35,271 bases of DNA from JANQIV01 sp050117315 (GCA_050117315.1 JASFMY010000066.1:1-35271); one strand, 5' to 3'; positions 25,666-33,690 are shown, counted from the first letter of the stretch. Program-made: numbers and translations. The notes: generated from the sequence alone by a model not told the origin.

Positions 25666-27021
25666 TCAATATGATAAATAATAAATTTTTAGTTTAGTAT
25701 TCTTATGTTCGGCATCCACAATTAAACGACCGAAAGTTGTTCTCAAAGTAGCGAGCGGCAATGTTACAAGCAACCCCTTTTCGGGATCAACATACGAATC
25801 TTCCAATTCGTCGTTTATAAATTCCGTGACATCAAATAAAAAAGCATCTTCTTCGTGATAAAGCTCATCTATAACTAGAGTTGATTGAACAACATAACCA
25901 TCACCGTTATACAGTAAATTATTTCTTCTATTTAACTTATCCGAGTCGTAAACAATTAAATTGGAAGGCAGCTCAGATTCATCATCAAAACTGTTTTGTA
26001 AAGGAGCCAGGGAAAGCTGAGCTTCAATTATTTTTCCTCTTTCTAATAACAAAAGTTCACCAAGTGAAGGGAAATCCACCCTTAGCATTACACCTATTCC
26101 CCCTAGAAGGTATGATACTCCCCCGGTTTCGCTGCTCGGTAATTCGCTTCTTTGTTCAACCAGGTTACTTAATTGTGTTGATGAAAAATCGTGTACTATA
26201 TTGTTAAACTGTTTATCAGTATTTTCCATCTCGAACTCATAGATGATTTCTTGTTTGGTTAAATCATAGCTGGTTGTGTACATTACCAAACTTACAGCAG
26301 CTTCATCCCTGGCTTCAAATCCAATAATAGAGCCCTCGTAAGCATCATCCGCGATCAGCACTAATCCATGGAAATAACTTATAAATCTTTCAGTATCCGT
26401 CATAATCTCAGACCCGTCTTTTAATTTTTCGAACAAGTCAAGGCCTATATCATCGCTTATCCTGATAGTTAAAGTATCGGATGATTTATTTGGTCTGGGA
26501 TAATAAACAATAGAGCCTATCGGTTCTGGATTATAGTCAAAAGATATGCCGCTTGTGATAACCTCCTCGTCGTCATCTTCGTTAAACTCAATGTTTTCGG
26601 TTAACTGATGAACCGATATTTTCTGGGGTTTGGTTGTATCGCCAAAAAAATATTGGTTATAACTTATAACCAGATCTAAAGAATCAAACTCATCATCTCT
26701 TTCAACATCAAAGTTATCCGGGGTCATAACCTGGAAATAACTATGGCTAATGATTTTTCCAAAAATATCATCGTCGAAACAACCAATCAGCATACTTCCG
26801 GTACCCGAAGTTTGTACAGAGTCTATAATTACAGTTGATAACTGTACAGAAAAAGTATCAATTAAACTTAGATTTGTCGGTGATTCAATAAGATCATCGC
26901 CCAAAGTAAATTCCCCCGGATTTTCTTCATTACAATTATTAAAGAAAAAACTCGTGATGATAATTAACAGTAAGGGTAATTTAATATGAAAACTTCCTTT
27001 AGGCTCTTTATTTATATTCAT
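25666..27021 (-). CDS. DUF4270 family lipoprotein
   Basis: A 451-residue exported protein. A hydrophobic signal (LPLLLIIITSFFFNN) ends at Cys30, with FNNC as a loose lipobox as often seen in Bacteroidota. The sequence then follows the DUF4270 pattern: FTLGDDLIES, LIDTFSVQLSTVIIDSV, SMLIGCFDDDIFGKIISHSYFQ, a beta-rich middle, and a C-terminal domain with IIEAQLSLAPL and FDVTEFI. DUF4270 proteins are surface or periplasmic lipoproteins of unknown function. First gene of a two-gene unit with the barrel, suggesting they may work together at the outer membrane. Confidence 0.85.
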   Translation of the reverse strand: MNINKEPKGSFHIKLPLLLIIITSFFFNNCNEENPGEFTLGDDLIESPTNLSLIDTFSVQLSTVIIDSVQTSGTGSMLIGCFDDDIFGKIISHSYFQVMTPDNFDVERDDEFDSLDLVISYNQYFFGDTTKPQKISVHQLTENIEFNEDDDEEVITSGISFDYNPEPIGSIVYYPRPNKSSDTLTIRISDDIGLDLFEKLKDGSEIMTDTERFISYFHGLVLIADDAYEGSIIGFEARDEAAVSLVMYTTSYDLTKQEIIYEFEMENTDKQFNNIVHDFSSTQLSNLVEQRSELPSSETGGVSYLLGGIGVMLRVDFPSLGELLLLERGKIIEAQLSLAPLQNSFDDESELPSNLIVYDSDKLNRRNNLLYNGDGYVVQSTLVIDELYHEEDAFLFDVTEFINDELEDSYVDPEKGLLVTLPLATLRTTFGRLIVDAEHKNTKLKIYYLSY

Positions 27022-27417
27022 AAATCTCTCATTATTGATTCATCATAATTATATGGCTTCCCGCAGCTGAATTTTTTTCATGCCTCATAAAATTCTAAAT
27101 ATTAATATGAGATTACAAATTTCATAGTTTCTATGTTCCCAAAAAAAATATATATACCAATACTACCTATTTGTAGACGAACAATTCAATTTGATGGATT
27201 ATCTCAATCAAGGTTGAATACGGAAAGCCATTATTGAGAATCGATTCAATAAAGCTGTTTGTCTATTATTTTTTTTGCTTCGTCTACAAAATTTCTTTGC
27301 AAACAAATTAAAGAATAATTTTGACTTTACTTTAATAACTGTTATGTAGCTTGCTAAAATAATTTTTTAAACTTATTAATATTTTTTCTAAATTAAAAAT
27401 AAAAAAAACTATAATTA
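27022..27417. promoter_or_regulatory. Divergent promoter region with 12-bp inverted repeat
   Basis: A 396-bp AT-rich space between the divergent DUF4270 and kelch genes. TTTGTAGACGAA at 27170-27181 and its exact reverse complement TTCGTCTACAAA at 27279-27290 are 97 bases apart. Inside lies a weaker inverted repeat (TATTGA at 27232 and TCAATA at 27245). No promoter boxes could be called with confidence. The arrangement suggests control of both transcription units by one factor. Confidence 0.5.
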
Positions 27418-28479
27418 ATGGATAGAGTGAACACTATGGGTACTAAGGAAAGTTATAAAAAACTATTTGATAACATTTTTTTGAAAGCATTTATTTTTTC
27501 GATCTGTCTGTTGTTAGTATCAGGATGCGACGACGATAGCGACGATGACGATGATGATCTTGTAGGCAACTGGTTTGAACTTTCGGATTTTGATGGCGAT
27601 GACAGGGCAGATGCTGTAGGTTTCGCTATCGGGGATAAAGGCTACATCGGGACAGGCTATGACGGTGATGACAGACGAAAAGACTTCTGGGAATACGATC
27701 CCCAACTAAACAGTTGGACACAGAAAGCCGACCTTCCGGGAATAGAACGGAATGGTGCTGTAGCTTTTGCAACAGATACAAGAGGCTATGTTGGGACAGG
27801 CTATGACGGTGATGTCGAACTGAAAGATTTTTATGAATTTAATCCGGATAATAATAGCTGGGAACAGATAGCTGATTTCGGCGGTACGGCTAGATATGGT
27901 GCTGTAGCTTTTGCAATCGATAATATAGGTTATGTTGGGACAGGTTATGACGGCAGTTCCAAAAAAGATTTTTGGAAGTACGACCCTTCAACAGGAGAAT
28001 GGACTAGTATAATCAGTATAGCCGGAGGGAAACGATACAATGCTGTTGCTTTTGTAATTGAAGGTAAAGGTTACGTTTGCACAGGCATAGATGACGGAGT
28101 TTATGAAGACGACTTTTATGCGTATGATCCTGAAAGCGGGGCATGGGAAAAAAAACGTTCTATTACTAACGAATCTGATGACAGTTACGATGATGATTAT
28201 TCATACATAATAGGGACAAACAAAGTAGCTTTTTCAATTGACGGTAAAGGTTATGTAGCTACAGGCGGACAAAATAATACGGGAAAAAATGTTTGGGAGT
28301 ATGATCCTGATTCCGATTTATGGGAACGTAAAACTTCACTTGAAGCTTCGTCACGAATGGAGGCTGTTGGTTTTTCTATTGGGAGTATTGGTTACGTAGT
28401 TACTGGAAGAAGCGGCTCTTCATATATGGATGACCTGTGGGGATTTGAACCGAATTCCGAACAAGTCGATAATGACTAA
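27418..28479 (+). CDS. Kelch-repeat lipoprotein, probably surface exposed
   Basis: A 353-residue lipoprotein. The lipobox LVSGC is followed at once by an acidic run (DDDSDDDDDD); in Flavobacteriia an acidic stretch after the lipid Cys can act as a surface-export signal. Six kelch-type repeats follow, each with a pattern such as AVAFA...GYVGTGYDG...KDFWEYDP...W, which should close a six-bladed propeller. An Asp-rich insert (ESDDSYDDDYSYI) lies before repeat five. A second ATG at codon 7 is an alternative start. Kelch propellers bind proteins or glycans; no enzyme residues are evident. Followed by an overlapping DUF4907 gene. Confidence 0.88.
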   Translation: MDRVNTMGTKESYKKLFDNIFLKAFIFSICLLLVSGCDDDSDDDDDDLVGNWFELSDFDGDDRADAVGFAIGDKGYIGTGYDGDDRRKDFWEYDPQLNSWTQKADLPGIERNGAVAFATDTRGYVGTGYDGDVELKDFYEFNPDNNSWEQIADFGGTARYGAVAFAIDNIGYVGTGYDGSSKKDFWKYDPSTGEWTSIISIAGGKRYNAVAFVIEGKGYVCTGIDDGVYEDDFYAYDPESGAWEKKRSITNESDDSYDDDYSYIIGTNKVAFSIDGKGYVATGGQNNTGKNVWEYDPDSDLWERKTSLEASSRMEAVGFSIGSIGYVVTGRSGSSYMDDLWGFEPNSEQVDND

Positions 28480-28828
28480 TTCAAAAAAAAAGTTATTTGT
28501 TATACTGATAATAATTCTTCTTCCGGCAATAATTCTAGTGGGCATATTTTCTTCTTCCGCGGAAGAAGAAAATTCCGGCTTGAACATAGAAGTTATTGAT
28601 TTGGGAAACGGATGGGGATATAAAATATCCCGCAATAATAAAATGTTTATATACCAGGATAACATTCCTGCTATTAATGGAAATTATAAATTCCCTACCA
28701 AAGCAGCGGCAAAAGCTGCTGCAACTCTTGTTAGAGATAAATTATTGAGCAAAGAACTACCCTCTCTTTCAATTGAAGAATTAATCGAAATCGGGGTTTT
28801 AAATAAAGATAAAACCCCGGTAGAATAG
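28472..28828 (+). CDS. DUF4907 family exported protein
   Basis: A 118-residue protein starting MTNSKKKLFVILIIILLP, a signal or anchor, then a small domain: IEVIDLGNGWGYKISRNNKMFIYQDNIPAINGNYKFPTK and AAATLVRDKLLSKELPSLSIEEL. The NGWGYKI...IYQ..IPAI.G pattern is that of DUF4907. The start was chosen at 28472, where ATGACTAA overlaps the kelch stop by eight bases; an upstream ATG at 28430 would add 14 residues that read badly as a signal peptide. Translational coupling to the kelch gene points to a joint function at the envelope. Confidence 0.85.
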   Translation: MTNSKKKLFVILIIILLPAIILVGIFSSSAEEENSGLNIEVIDLGNGWGYKISRNNKMFIYQDNIPAINGNYKFPTKAAAKAAATLVRDKLLSKELPSLSIEELIEIGVLNKDKTPVE

Positions 28829-29091
28829 CAACACATCAAAAGCGCAACAAATTCAATCCGACAGTTCCCTCTTTATCTGAAACACAGGTTCTATCAGTAA
28901 GATGGTAAACCAATGCATGTTGCAAATAATAATTACCAAAATGTATTGGATATACAATTCAAACATTACACACACCCACCTTTTTTACCTGTCCTGCTTG
29001 CGGAGAAAAGTTGGGGTTTTTGAGAGGCTTTAGCAAGTAATCTGAAATAGTTTTGTATATTGCCAACTCATTTATAAACATTGAACCAAAC
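28829..29091. other. Intergenic region with a short zinc-ribbon-like fragment
   Basis: No complete gene. At 28981-29040 a short frame reads FFTCPACGEKLGFLRGFSK and stops; the DNA resembles the piece at 13874-13918. The remaining sequence is AT-rich and presumably contains the promoter of the FAH-family gene. Confidence 0.45.
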
Positions 29092-29748
29092 ATGAAAAAG
29101 TTAAAAATCAAAAACAGCAGTCAAGAATATATTTGCAACAAAATTGTTTGCGTTGGTAAAAATTACGCTGCACATGCAAAAGAAATGGGCGGCGAAGTGC
29201 CGGAATTCCCGATCATTTTTCTTAAACCTTCGTCGGTATTAATCAACTCAGGTGAAACTGTAAAACATCCTGAATATTCAAATGATCTGCAGCATGAAGT
29301 TGAACTTGTTTTATTAATTGGAAAAGATGTTAAAAATGCTGATGACAAAGAAGCTGAAGAAGCAATCGAAGGTTTTGCAGTTGGGCTTGATATGACTCTA
29401 CGTGATTTACAATGGGAATTTAAAGAAAAGGGAAACCCGTGGACACTCGCAAAAGTATTTGATGATTCTGCCGTCATTTCGGATATTGTTTTGAAAAAAG
29501 GCTACCGGCTTTCTAATGATGAAAGAATCTACCTAAGAGTAAATGATAAATTACGTCAAGAATCAACCCTAGATAAGATGATTTTGAACAATGTTGAGAT
29601 TATTAAATTTATTTCTTCAAGAATGACTTTAGAGAAAGGAGATCTAATTTTTACCGGCACACCTGAGGGAGTAAGCAAAGTAACTCCTGGCGATAAAATA
29701 ACTGCCGGAATTGGAGATAGCTTAATTCTAGAAACAGAAATAATTTAA
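29092..29748 (+). CDS. Fumarylacetoacetate hydrolase family protein (FAHD1/acylpyruvase-like)
   Basis: A 218-residue cytoplasmic enzyme of the FAH fold. It has KIVCVGKNYAAHAKEMGG near the N-terminus and IFLKPSSVLI, then LQHEVELVLLIGKD with the metal-binding Glu pair, GFAVGLDMTLRDLQWEFKEKGNPWTLAKVFDDSAVI with the third acidic ligand Asp and the catalytic Lys, and FTGTPEGVSKVTPGD near the end. Short members of this type act as acylpyruvases or oxaloacetate decarboxylases. The ATG at 29092 is favoured over an in-frame TTG 13 codons upstream because homologues begin close to this point. Last core gene before the accessory region. Confidence 0.92.
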   Translation: MKKLKIKNSSQEYICNKIVCVGKNYAAHAKEMGGEVPEFPIIFLKPSSVLINSGETVKHPEYSNDLQHEVELVLLIGKDVKNADDKEAEEAIEGFAVGLDMTLRDLQWEFKEKGNPWTLAKVFDDSAVISDIVLKKGYRLSNDERIYLRVNDKLRQESTLDKMILNNVEIIKFISSRMTLEKGDLIFTGTPEGVSKVTPGDKITAGIGDSLILETEII

Positions 29749-29821
29749 TCCGCTTTTACGAATACTAACAGCAATCTGGAGAGTATTCTATTTATTAGAG
29801 TTTCTGCAAAAGAAAAAAATT

Positions 29822-29843
29822 GTCGGTTCGAATCCCGCAGAGC
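29822..29843 (+). other. tRNA 3'-end-like fragment (T-arm)
   Basis: GTCGGTTCGAATCCCGC looks like a T-arm (TTCGAAT loop with a five-pair stem containing one mismatch), followed by AGAGC and the start of the inverted-repeat element. No D-arm or anticodon arm precedes it, so it is not a tRNA gene. It could be a remnant left by integration into a tRNA gene. Confidence 0.4.
29837..29843. repeat. Target-site duplication, left copy
   Basis: GCAGAGC directly abuts the left terminal inverted repeat, and the same seven bases follow the right one at 32521-32527. The exact split between inverted repeat and duplication is ambiguous by one or two bases. Confidence 0.6.
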
Positions 29844-29980
29844 GCATAAGCGTCAACTTAATGCAATTAGTCGTAGTTTCTGTCGCTTCAATGGGAATTT
29901 TTAATAATTATTTAATGGCATGTTGATTCAAAGAAGATTTTCCAACAATAAGTCATTCAAATAAAATTAAACAAATCAAT

Positions 29981-29992
29981 CGGCTTTAGCCG
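29981..29992. repeat. Short hairpin CGGC-TTTA-GCCG
   Basis: A four-pair GC stem with a TTTA loop followed by TTTAATTATT. It is the first of four hairpins inside the element, three of which share a TACG/CGTA loop. Confidence 0.45.
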
Positions 29993-30031
29993 TTTAATTA
30001 TTGTAGAAAAGGATATTCCCCCCAAGAGGCA

Positions 30032-30048
30032 AAACACCGTAGGTGTTT
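30032..30048. repeat. Hairpin AAACACC-GTA-GGTGTTT
   Basis: A perfect seven-pair stem followed by CATTATTTAATA. The same layout (stem, CGTAG core, then CATTA-type tail) is seen in minus-strand reading at 30129-30146 (degenerate) and at 32127-32144 (perfect), the latter directly beside the intron 5' end. Confidence 0.6.
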
Positions 30049-30171
30049 CATTATTTAATACCGGCATAAATTGTTATTCTGTCGTAAAAACAATCAATAC
30101 GGCAATAATTTTGTGAACTATATTTAATGAAGCATCTACGAAGCTTGAGAAGCATATGATTATTATTTTCT

Positions 30172-32118
30172 AATCGGGTAGGAGGCGGAGTTGACCGCCG
30201 TCCCCCCACACCACCCGGCATACGTTTCTTCGTACCAAGGCGGTTTCCAATAAGCTAACCACTCATTCTTTGGAGTAATGATTGTAATCCCATTTCTGCA
30301 AACCATTGATTATTCATTGTTTGTTCTACTGCAACCTTCTTCGACATATTCCACCAGCCTTGTGAATACATTGCTACATTCCAGCTTTTCTGTAATGGAC
30401 AGCCTAAGCTTTGAAGGTACTTTACTATTGTGTACTTCTTACCGCATTGTTTTAAGCGGTAACACCTTAGTTTTCTTCGTATCCAACTGTCTATGTCTCT
30501 GAAGTTGCTAAGCCAGATTTTTGCCAGCCGGAAATAGTTCGTCCATCCGGTTATTACTCTGTTTAGTTCTCTTATTACCTCTATGAGTTTTACTCCTCTG
30601 TTTCTGCGAGTAATTTCTCTTACTTTTTCCTTCAAGCGCTTTATCGATTTATCTGATACTCTTATCTTTCCTTTTGCCATTATAGTGTAGCCTAAGAACT
30701 TTACTTCTGAGCAGTGCCTTACTCCACTCTTTGAGTGGTTGACCTTTAATTTCAGCTTCTTTTCTATGAACTTGATTATTGTTCTCATTACCCGTTGACC
30801 CGCTTTCTTGCTCCTTACATAGATGTTGCAGTCATCTGCATATCATCGGCAGAAGCTATGCCCTCTTTTTTCCAGTTCTTTATCCAGTTCATCGAGGACT
30901 ATGTTTGAGAGTAGTGGTGAAAGCGGTCCGCCTTGCGGGGTTCCGGCTATTCTTTGTTTTACTAAGCCGCCTGAGCTCAGTCCACTTTTCAAGTATGCAT
31001 TGATTAGCCGAAGTAGTCGTTTATCTCCTATTGCTTTGCTTAATCTCTGCATTAGTCGGTCGTGATTTATTTTGTCGAAGAAATTCTCCAAATCTATATC
31101 TACAACCCACTGATTTCCTTCTTTGATGTATTCTGCTGCTTGTTCTATTGCCTGGTGGGCACTTTTTCCCGGACGAAATCCATAGCTGTTTTCACTGAAG
31201 TATGGTTCATAGTATTTACTAAGTTCATGATGGATCGCTTGTTGGATTAGACGGTCTTTTATTGTTGGTATGCCAAGTACTCTCTTTCCACCATCGGTCT
31301 TTGATACTTCTACTTTCAGTACCGGACTCACCTTATAATTCTCGTTGATGAGTCTTACCCGAAGCTTTTTGATCTTACCCGGATACCATTCCATGAAAGC
31401 TTCTATATCCATTCCATCTACACCGGAACTTCCCCTATTTCCAACTACTTGTTTATAGGCTTTGTTTAGATTTGCATGCTCTACTATCTCCTCCAGTATG
31501 TTTGTGGTTAAGGCTTTCTGTCTTTCCAATCGAGATAACAGTTCAACTCCTCTAGCTTGCTCTTTGCCGATTCCCTCGGCTGTCGCTGGCTCAGGTTTTC
31601 TTCCAAATCTGTCGAATAACTCCATTTGGTTCTTGTTTTTCTGTTGCTTTCTGTTTTTACTCATCAAAAGTTTCTGCCTTTGTTATTGAATTCAGACCTT
31701 CTTCCGTTTTTTTTTTCGGAATACTATGTCCTCTGCTGACTTCTTTTCGTTCTTTCTCTACCAGTTGCCTGGTAGCGTATCTCCCTTTATTCTCTGCCGG
31801 CTCTATCAACCCATGGCTTTGGAGAAAACGTAAAGACCTCCCGGGGTAAGTATTATAACTTTCTCTTTGTTATGCCGGATTTACATGTATTGCTCCCGGA
31901 TGACTATTAGGCGTCTTGATTCAAGGGTCAATTACCCGGCAATACCCGCCTTATATCCGGTTTCTGTTCGTCATAACAAAGTTTTGCTTACAGCTTCCTT
32001 TGGATTCCATCTCACGATGGACACCCTTGCCTTAGCTATGAGATTCCGGTCATCTCGGCTCTCTCGGGTCTTGTGCTTTTCATACTCACCCGTTAGTTTT
32101 TATACATGCCCGGCACAC
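30172..32118 (-). mobile_element. Group II intron (about 1.95 kb) encoding a maturase
   Basis: On the minus strand the intron begins GTGTGCCGGGCATG at 32118, near the GUGYG consensus. It ends with a domain V-like hairpin (complement of 30211-30243: CGCCTTGGTACGAAGAAACG, then TATGCCGGGTGGT) and a domain VI stem (complement of 30184-30199, GGCGG/CCGCC), finishing CCTACCCGATT at 30172. An A seven bases before this end is a suitable branch point. The region 31668-32118 forms domain I-III/IV RNA and holds no protein. The maturase frame lies in domain IV. The intron is inserted about eight bases after a perfect hairpin (32127-32144), a site choice reminiscent of class C introns, though the class is not settled. 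Confidence 0.85.
30255..31667 (-). pseudogene. Group II intron reverse transcriptase/maturase interrupted by in-frame UGA
   Basis: One continuous frame of 470 codons with a single TGA at 30843-30845. Upstream, residues 1-274 hold the RT domain: KRVLGIPTIKDRLIQQAI, NSYGFRPGKSAHQAIEQA, catalytic VVDIDLENFFDKINHDRLM and GTPQGGPLSPLLSNIVLDELD. Downstream the frame resumes at once with YADDCNIYVRSKKAGQRV, then the maturase (GIIM) domain with INRVITGWTNYFRLA-like residues. No HNH endonuclease follows. Compared with the usual FCRYADD, the gene has three extra bases (GATGAT instead of GAT), which create the stop between R and Y. It is read as a disabled maturase unless the UGA is bypassed. The stop could also be a sequencing error. 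Confidence 0.88.
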
Positions 32119-32502
32119 CCATAATGGAAGTCCTACGGGACTTCAAATAATATTTACCCCGGATTATGCATTAGAAATGGTTAAAACCGGAATTGCCACA
32201 AAATCTCTTATTTTATAAATAATTACAGGATTTATTCATCCTCAAATGTATAATCAGGGTTTACTCCACTTACCGGTAATTACCCAAAATTCGACAACCG
32301 TAAACCCGTTTAATTATGCTGTGAAAATTCCCTACTGCGTAAAACTCCGAAAAAAGAAATTAAATCACCGGGACGCCGGAGACTACATTCATTGTTAACC
32401 CATGTTGATATATTTGCCGCCAAGTATTTGTTCTTGTTGATCCCCGAAGAAATTATAACTTATTATTTTGAACCAACTTAGAATTTTGCCTATCAACTTG
32501 GG
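32119..32502. other. Right internal segment of the inverted-repeat element, non-coding
   Basis: Contains the perfect hairpin GAAGTCC-TACG-GGACTTC (32127-32144) beside the intron 5' end. The remainder is AT-rich with short imperfect inverted repeats (for example ACTCCG at 32346 and CGGAGA at 32376). No open frame of interest. Confidence 0.5.
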
Positions 32503-32520
32503 TTAAGTTGACGCTTATGC

Positions 32521-32527
32521 GCAGAGC
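32521..32527. repeat. Target-site duplication, right copy
   Basis: GCAGAGC, identical to 29837-29843, directly outside the right terminal inverted repeat. Confidence 0.6.
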
Positions 32528-32546
32528 AGGATGAGAAATCTTTCAA

Positions 32547-33200
32547 TTAGAGTGCATTTGAATCTGAATTTTTCGATTTATTTAATACTGCTCTAAAATC
32601 ATTCGTTCCTTGTGTATATCCTTCATTCAGAGTAACATTGCCGCCTAACTCATTATATTTTTTCACAAAAGCTTCTTTCGCTCCGGAACCCCCTTCATTA
32701 TTGATAAAAACAATGTCTAATTCTTCAAATCCCTTGCTATAAATATACTCTGCAAATTTTTCCGCCCTCAATTTATCAGTAGGTATAACTCTAAAAAAAT
32801 ATTTTGAAATACCAGTTAACTTTGGACTTGTAGAGGCCGGACTTATAACCGGTATTTTATTTTTTTCAGCAAACGGAGCGATGGCAATAGAAACAGATGA
32901 AGCGACCGCACCGATAATTGCAATTGGTTTATCCTGCGTAATTAATTTTTGAATAGCTGAAACACCCTTAGAAGGTTCTGCCTGACTATCTTCGAAAACC
33001 ACATTTAATAATTTTCCATTAATACCGCCTGAATTATTGATTTCATCAACAGCCATCTGAACAGAGTTTTTAACTGGATTACCCCAAGAGGCTGCATCTC
33101 CGGTTAACGGCAAAATGGAACCTAATTTAATTTGATCCGGCTCGCTTGAGCATGAAACAAGAAAAATGGTAAGAAATAAAAAACTTATAAACTTCTTCAT
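32547..33200 (-). CDS. Periplasmic ligand-binding lipoprotein (LivK/Peripla_BP_6 type), C-terminally truncated
   Basis: A 217-residue lipoprotein. The signal ends in LVSC (Cys17). Then comes the first lobe of a type I periplasmic binding protein: IKLGSILPLTGDAASWGNPVKNSVQMAVDEINNSGGINGK, AIIGAVASSVSIAIAPFAEKNKIPVISPASTSP, YFFRVIPTDKLRAEKFAEYI and GTNDFRAVLNK. Full members are about 370-400 residues, so most of the second lobe is missing; the frame stops 20 bases from the border of the inverted-repeat element. AGGAG lies before the ATG, and the SLATT gene ends 17 bases upstream on the same strand, which suggests cotranscription. It could be a broken transporter gene or a sensor remnant tied to the defence-like block. 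Confidence 0.85.
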   Translation of the reverse strand: MKKFISFLFLTIFLVSCSSEPDQIKLGSILPLTGDAASWGNPVKNSVQMAVDEINNSGGINGKLLNVVFEDSQAEPSKGVSAIQKLITQDKPIAIIGAVASSVSIAIAPFAEKNKIPVISPASTSPKLTGISKYFFRVIPTDKLRAEKFAEYIYSKGFEELDIVFINNEGGSGAKEAFVKKYNELGGNVTLNEGYTQGTNDFRAVLNKSKNSDSNAL

Positions 33201-33217
33201 TAGTAAATCTCCTATCT

Positions 33218-33670
33218 TTAATTTTCACCATTCTTTCTTTTTGACGCTTTCTTCATATATTTGGCCCAATAAGTATTTTCTCTCGAAACAATACCTTCAA
33301 CACTATGAACAAGCAAATCAAACGCCGAGTCATTATCGTATGGTTCAACGCCAGTTTCAAACAAATATTTTTCTTTCTTTAAACTCTCGCATGTTGTTCT
33401 ATACTCAATCCAATGTTCCTGAAACTGACCAAGACTTAATATACCCGCGATACAGGATATAATGACTCCGATTATACCCAAAATTATTAATCCGGTTTGT
33501 TCAAAACTTTCGTATACTCCGGTTATACCACTTACAAATGGAATTGTGGCAGATAAAATTATTTCAGAAGTCCGCAATGTTTTATAGAAAGTTTTGTTGG
33601 TACTGCTTTTTTTGCTGTACCAATCTATTTGATCCTGTAATCTTTTTCCTAGATATTCTTCGGCATTCAT
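33218..33670 (-). CDS. DUF4231/SLATT-type two-TM protein, putative membrane effector
   Basis: A 150-residue protein with two membrane helices (SEIILSATIPFVSGITGVY and GLIILGIIGVIISCIAGILSL). They are flanked by an N-terminal segment RLQDQIDWYSKKSSTNKTFYKTLR and a C-terminal segment HWIEYRTTCESLKKEKYLFETGVEPY...EGIVSRENTYWAKYM. The W-Y-K, YR.T.E.L..EKYLF and E..W order fits DUF4231/SLATT proteins. These are proposed (Burroughs and co-workers) to be pore-forming effectors in nucleotide-signal conflict systems. ATG 33670 with AAGGA upstream is favoured over a TTG at 33694 that would overlap the previous gene. It lies directly downstream of the deoxyribosyltransferase-like gene. Confidence 0.82.
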   Translation of the reverse strand: MNAEEYLGKRLQDQIDWYSKKSSTNKTFYKTLRTSEIILSATIPFVSGITGVYESFEQTGLIILGIIGVIISCIAGILSLGQFQEHWIEYRTTCESLKKEKYLFETGVEPYDNDSAFDLLVHSVEGIVSRENTYWAKYMKKASKRKNGEN

Positions 33671-33690
33671 AGATTTTTCCTTAACTGTGA

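Larger units (their letters stand above)
29844..32520. mobile_element. Transposase-less element with 18-bp terminal inverted repeats
   Basis: GCATAAGCGTCAACTTAA at 29844-29861 recurs as its perfect reverse complement at 32503-32520, and seven-base direct repeats (GCAGAGC) lie just outside. Such ends with target duplication indicate a DNA transposon. Inside there is no transposase, only hairpin-rich non-coding DNA (about 310 bp left, 385 bp right) and a group II intron. Without the intron the element is about 730 bp, so it resembles a non-autonomous (MITE-like) element moved by a transposase elsewhere. The insertion lies between the FAH gene and the truncated binding-protein gene. Confidence 0.7.

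Noticed and set aside
28430..28471. Upstream ATG for the DUF4907 gene
   Set aside because: It would add 14 residues inside the kelch coding region and spoil the signal peptide; the ATGACTAA overlap start is better.
29821..29850. tRNA gene
   Set aside because: Only a T-arm-like piece is present; D-arm, anticodon arm and 5' acceptor strand are missing.
30278..31065. Several plus-strand frames opposite the maturase
   Set aside because: They are antisense shadows of the reverse-transcriptase gene.
31867..32124. 85-codon plus-strand frame inside the intron
   Set aside because: It overlaps the RNA domains of the minus-strand group II intron and has no protein features.
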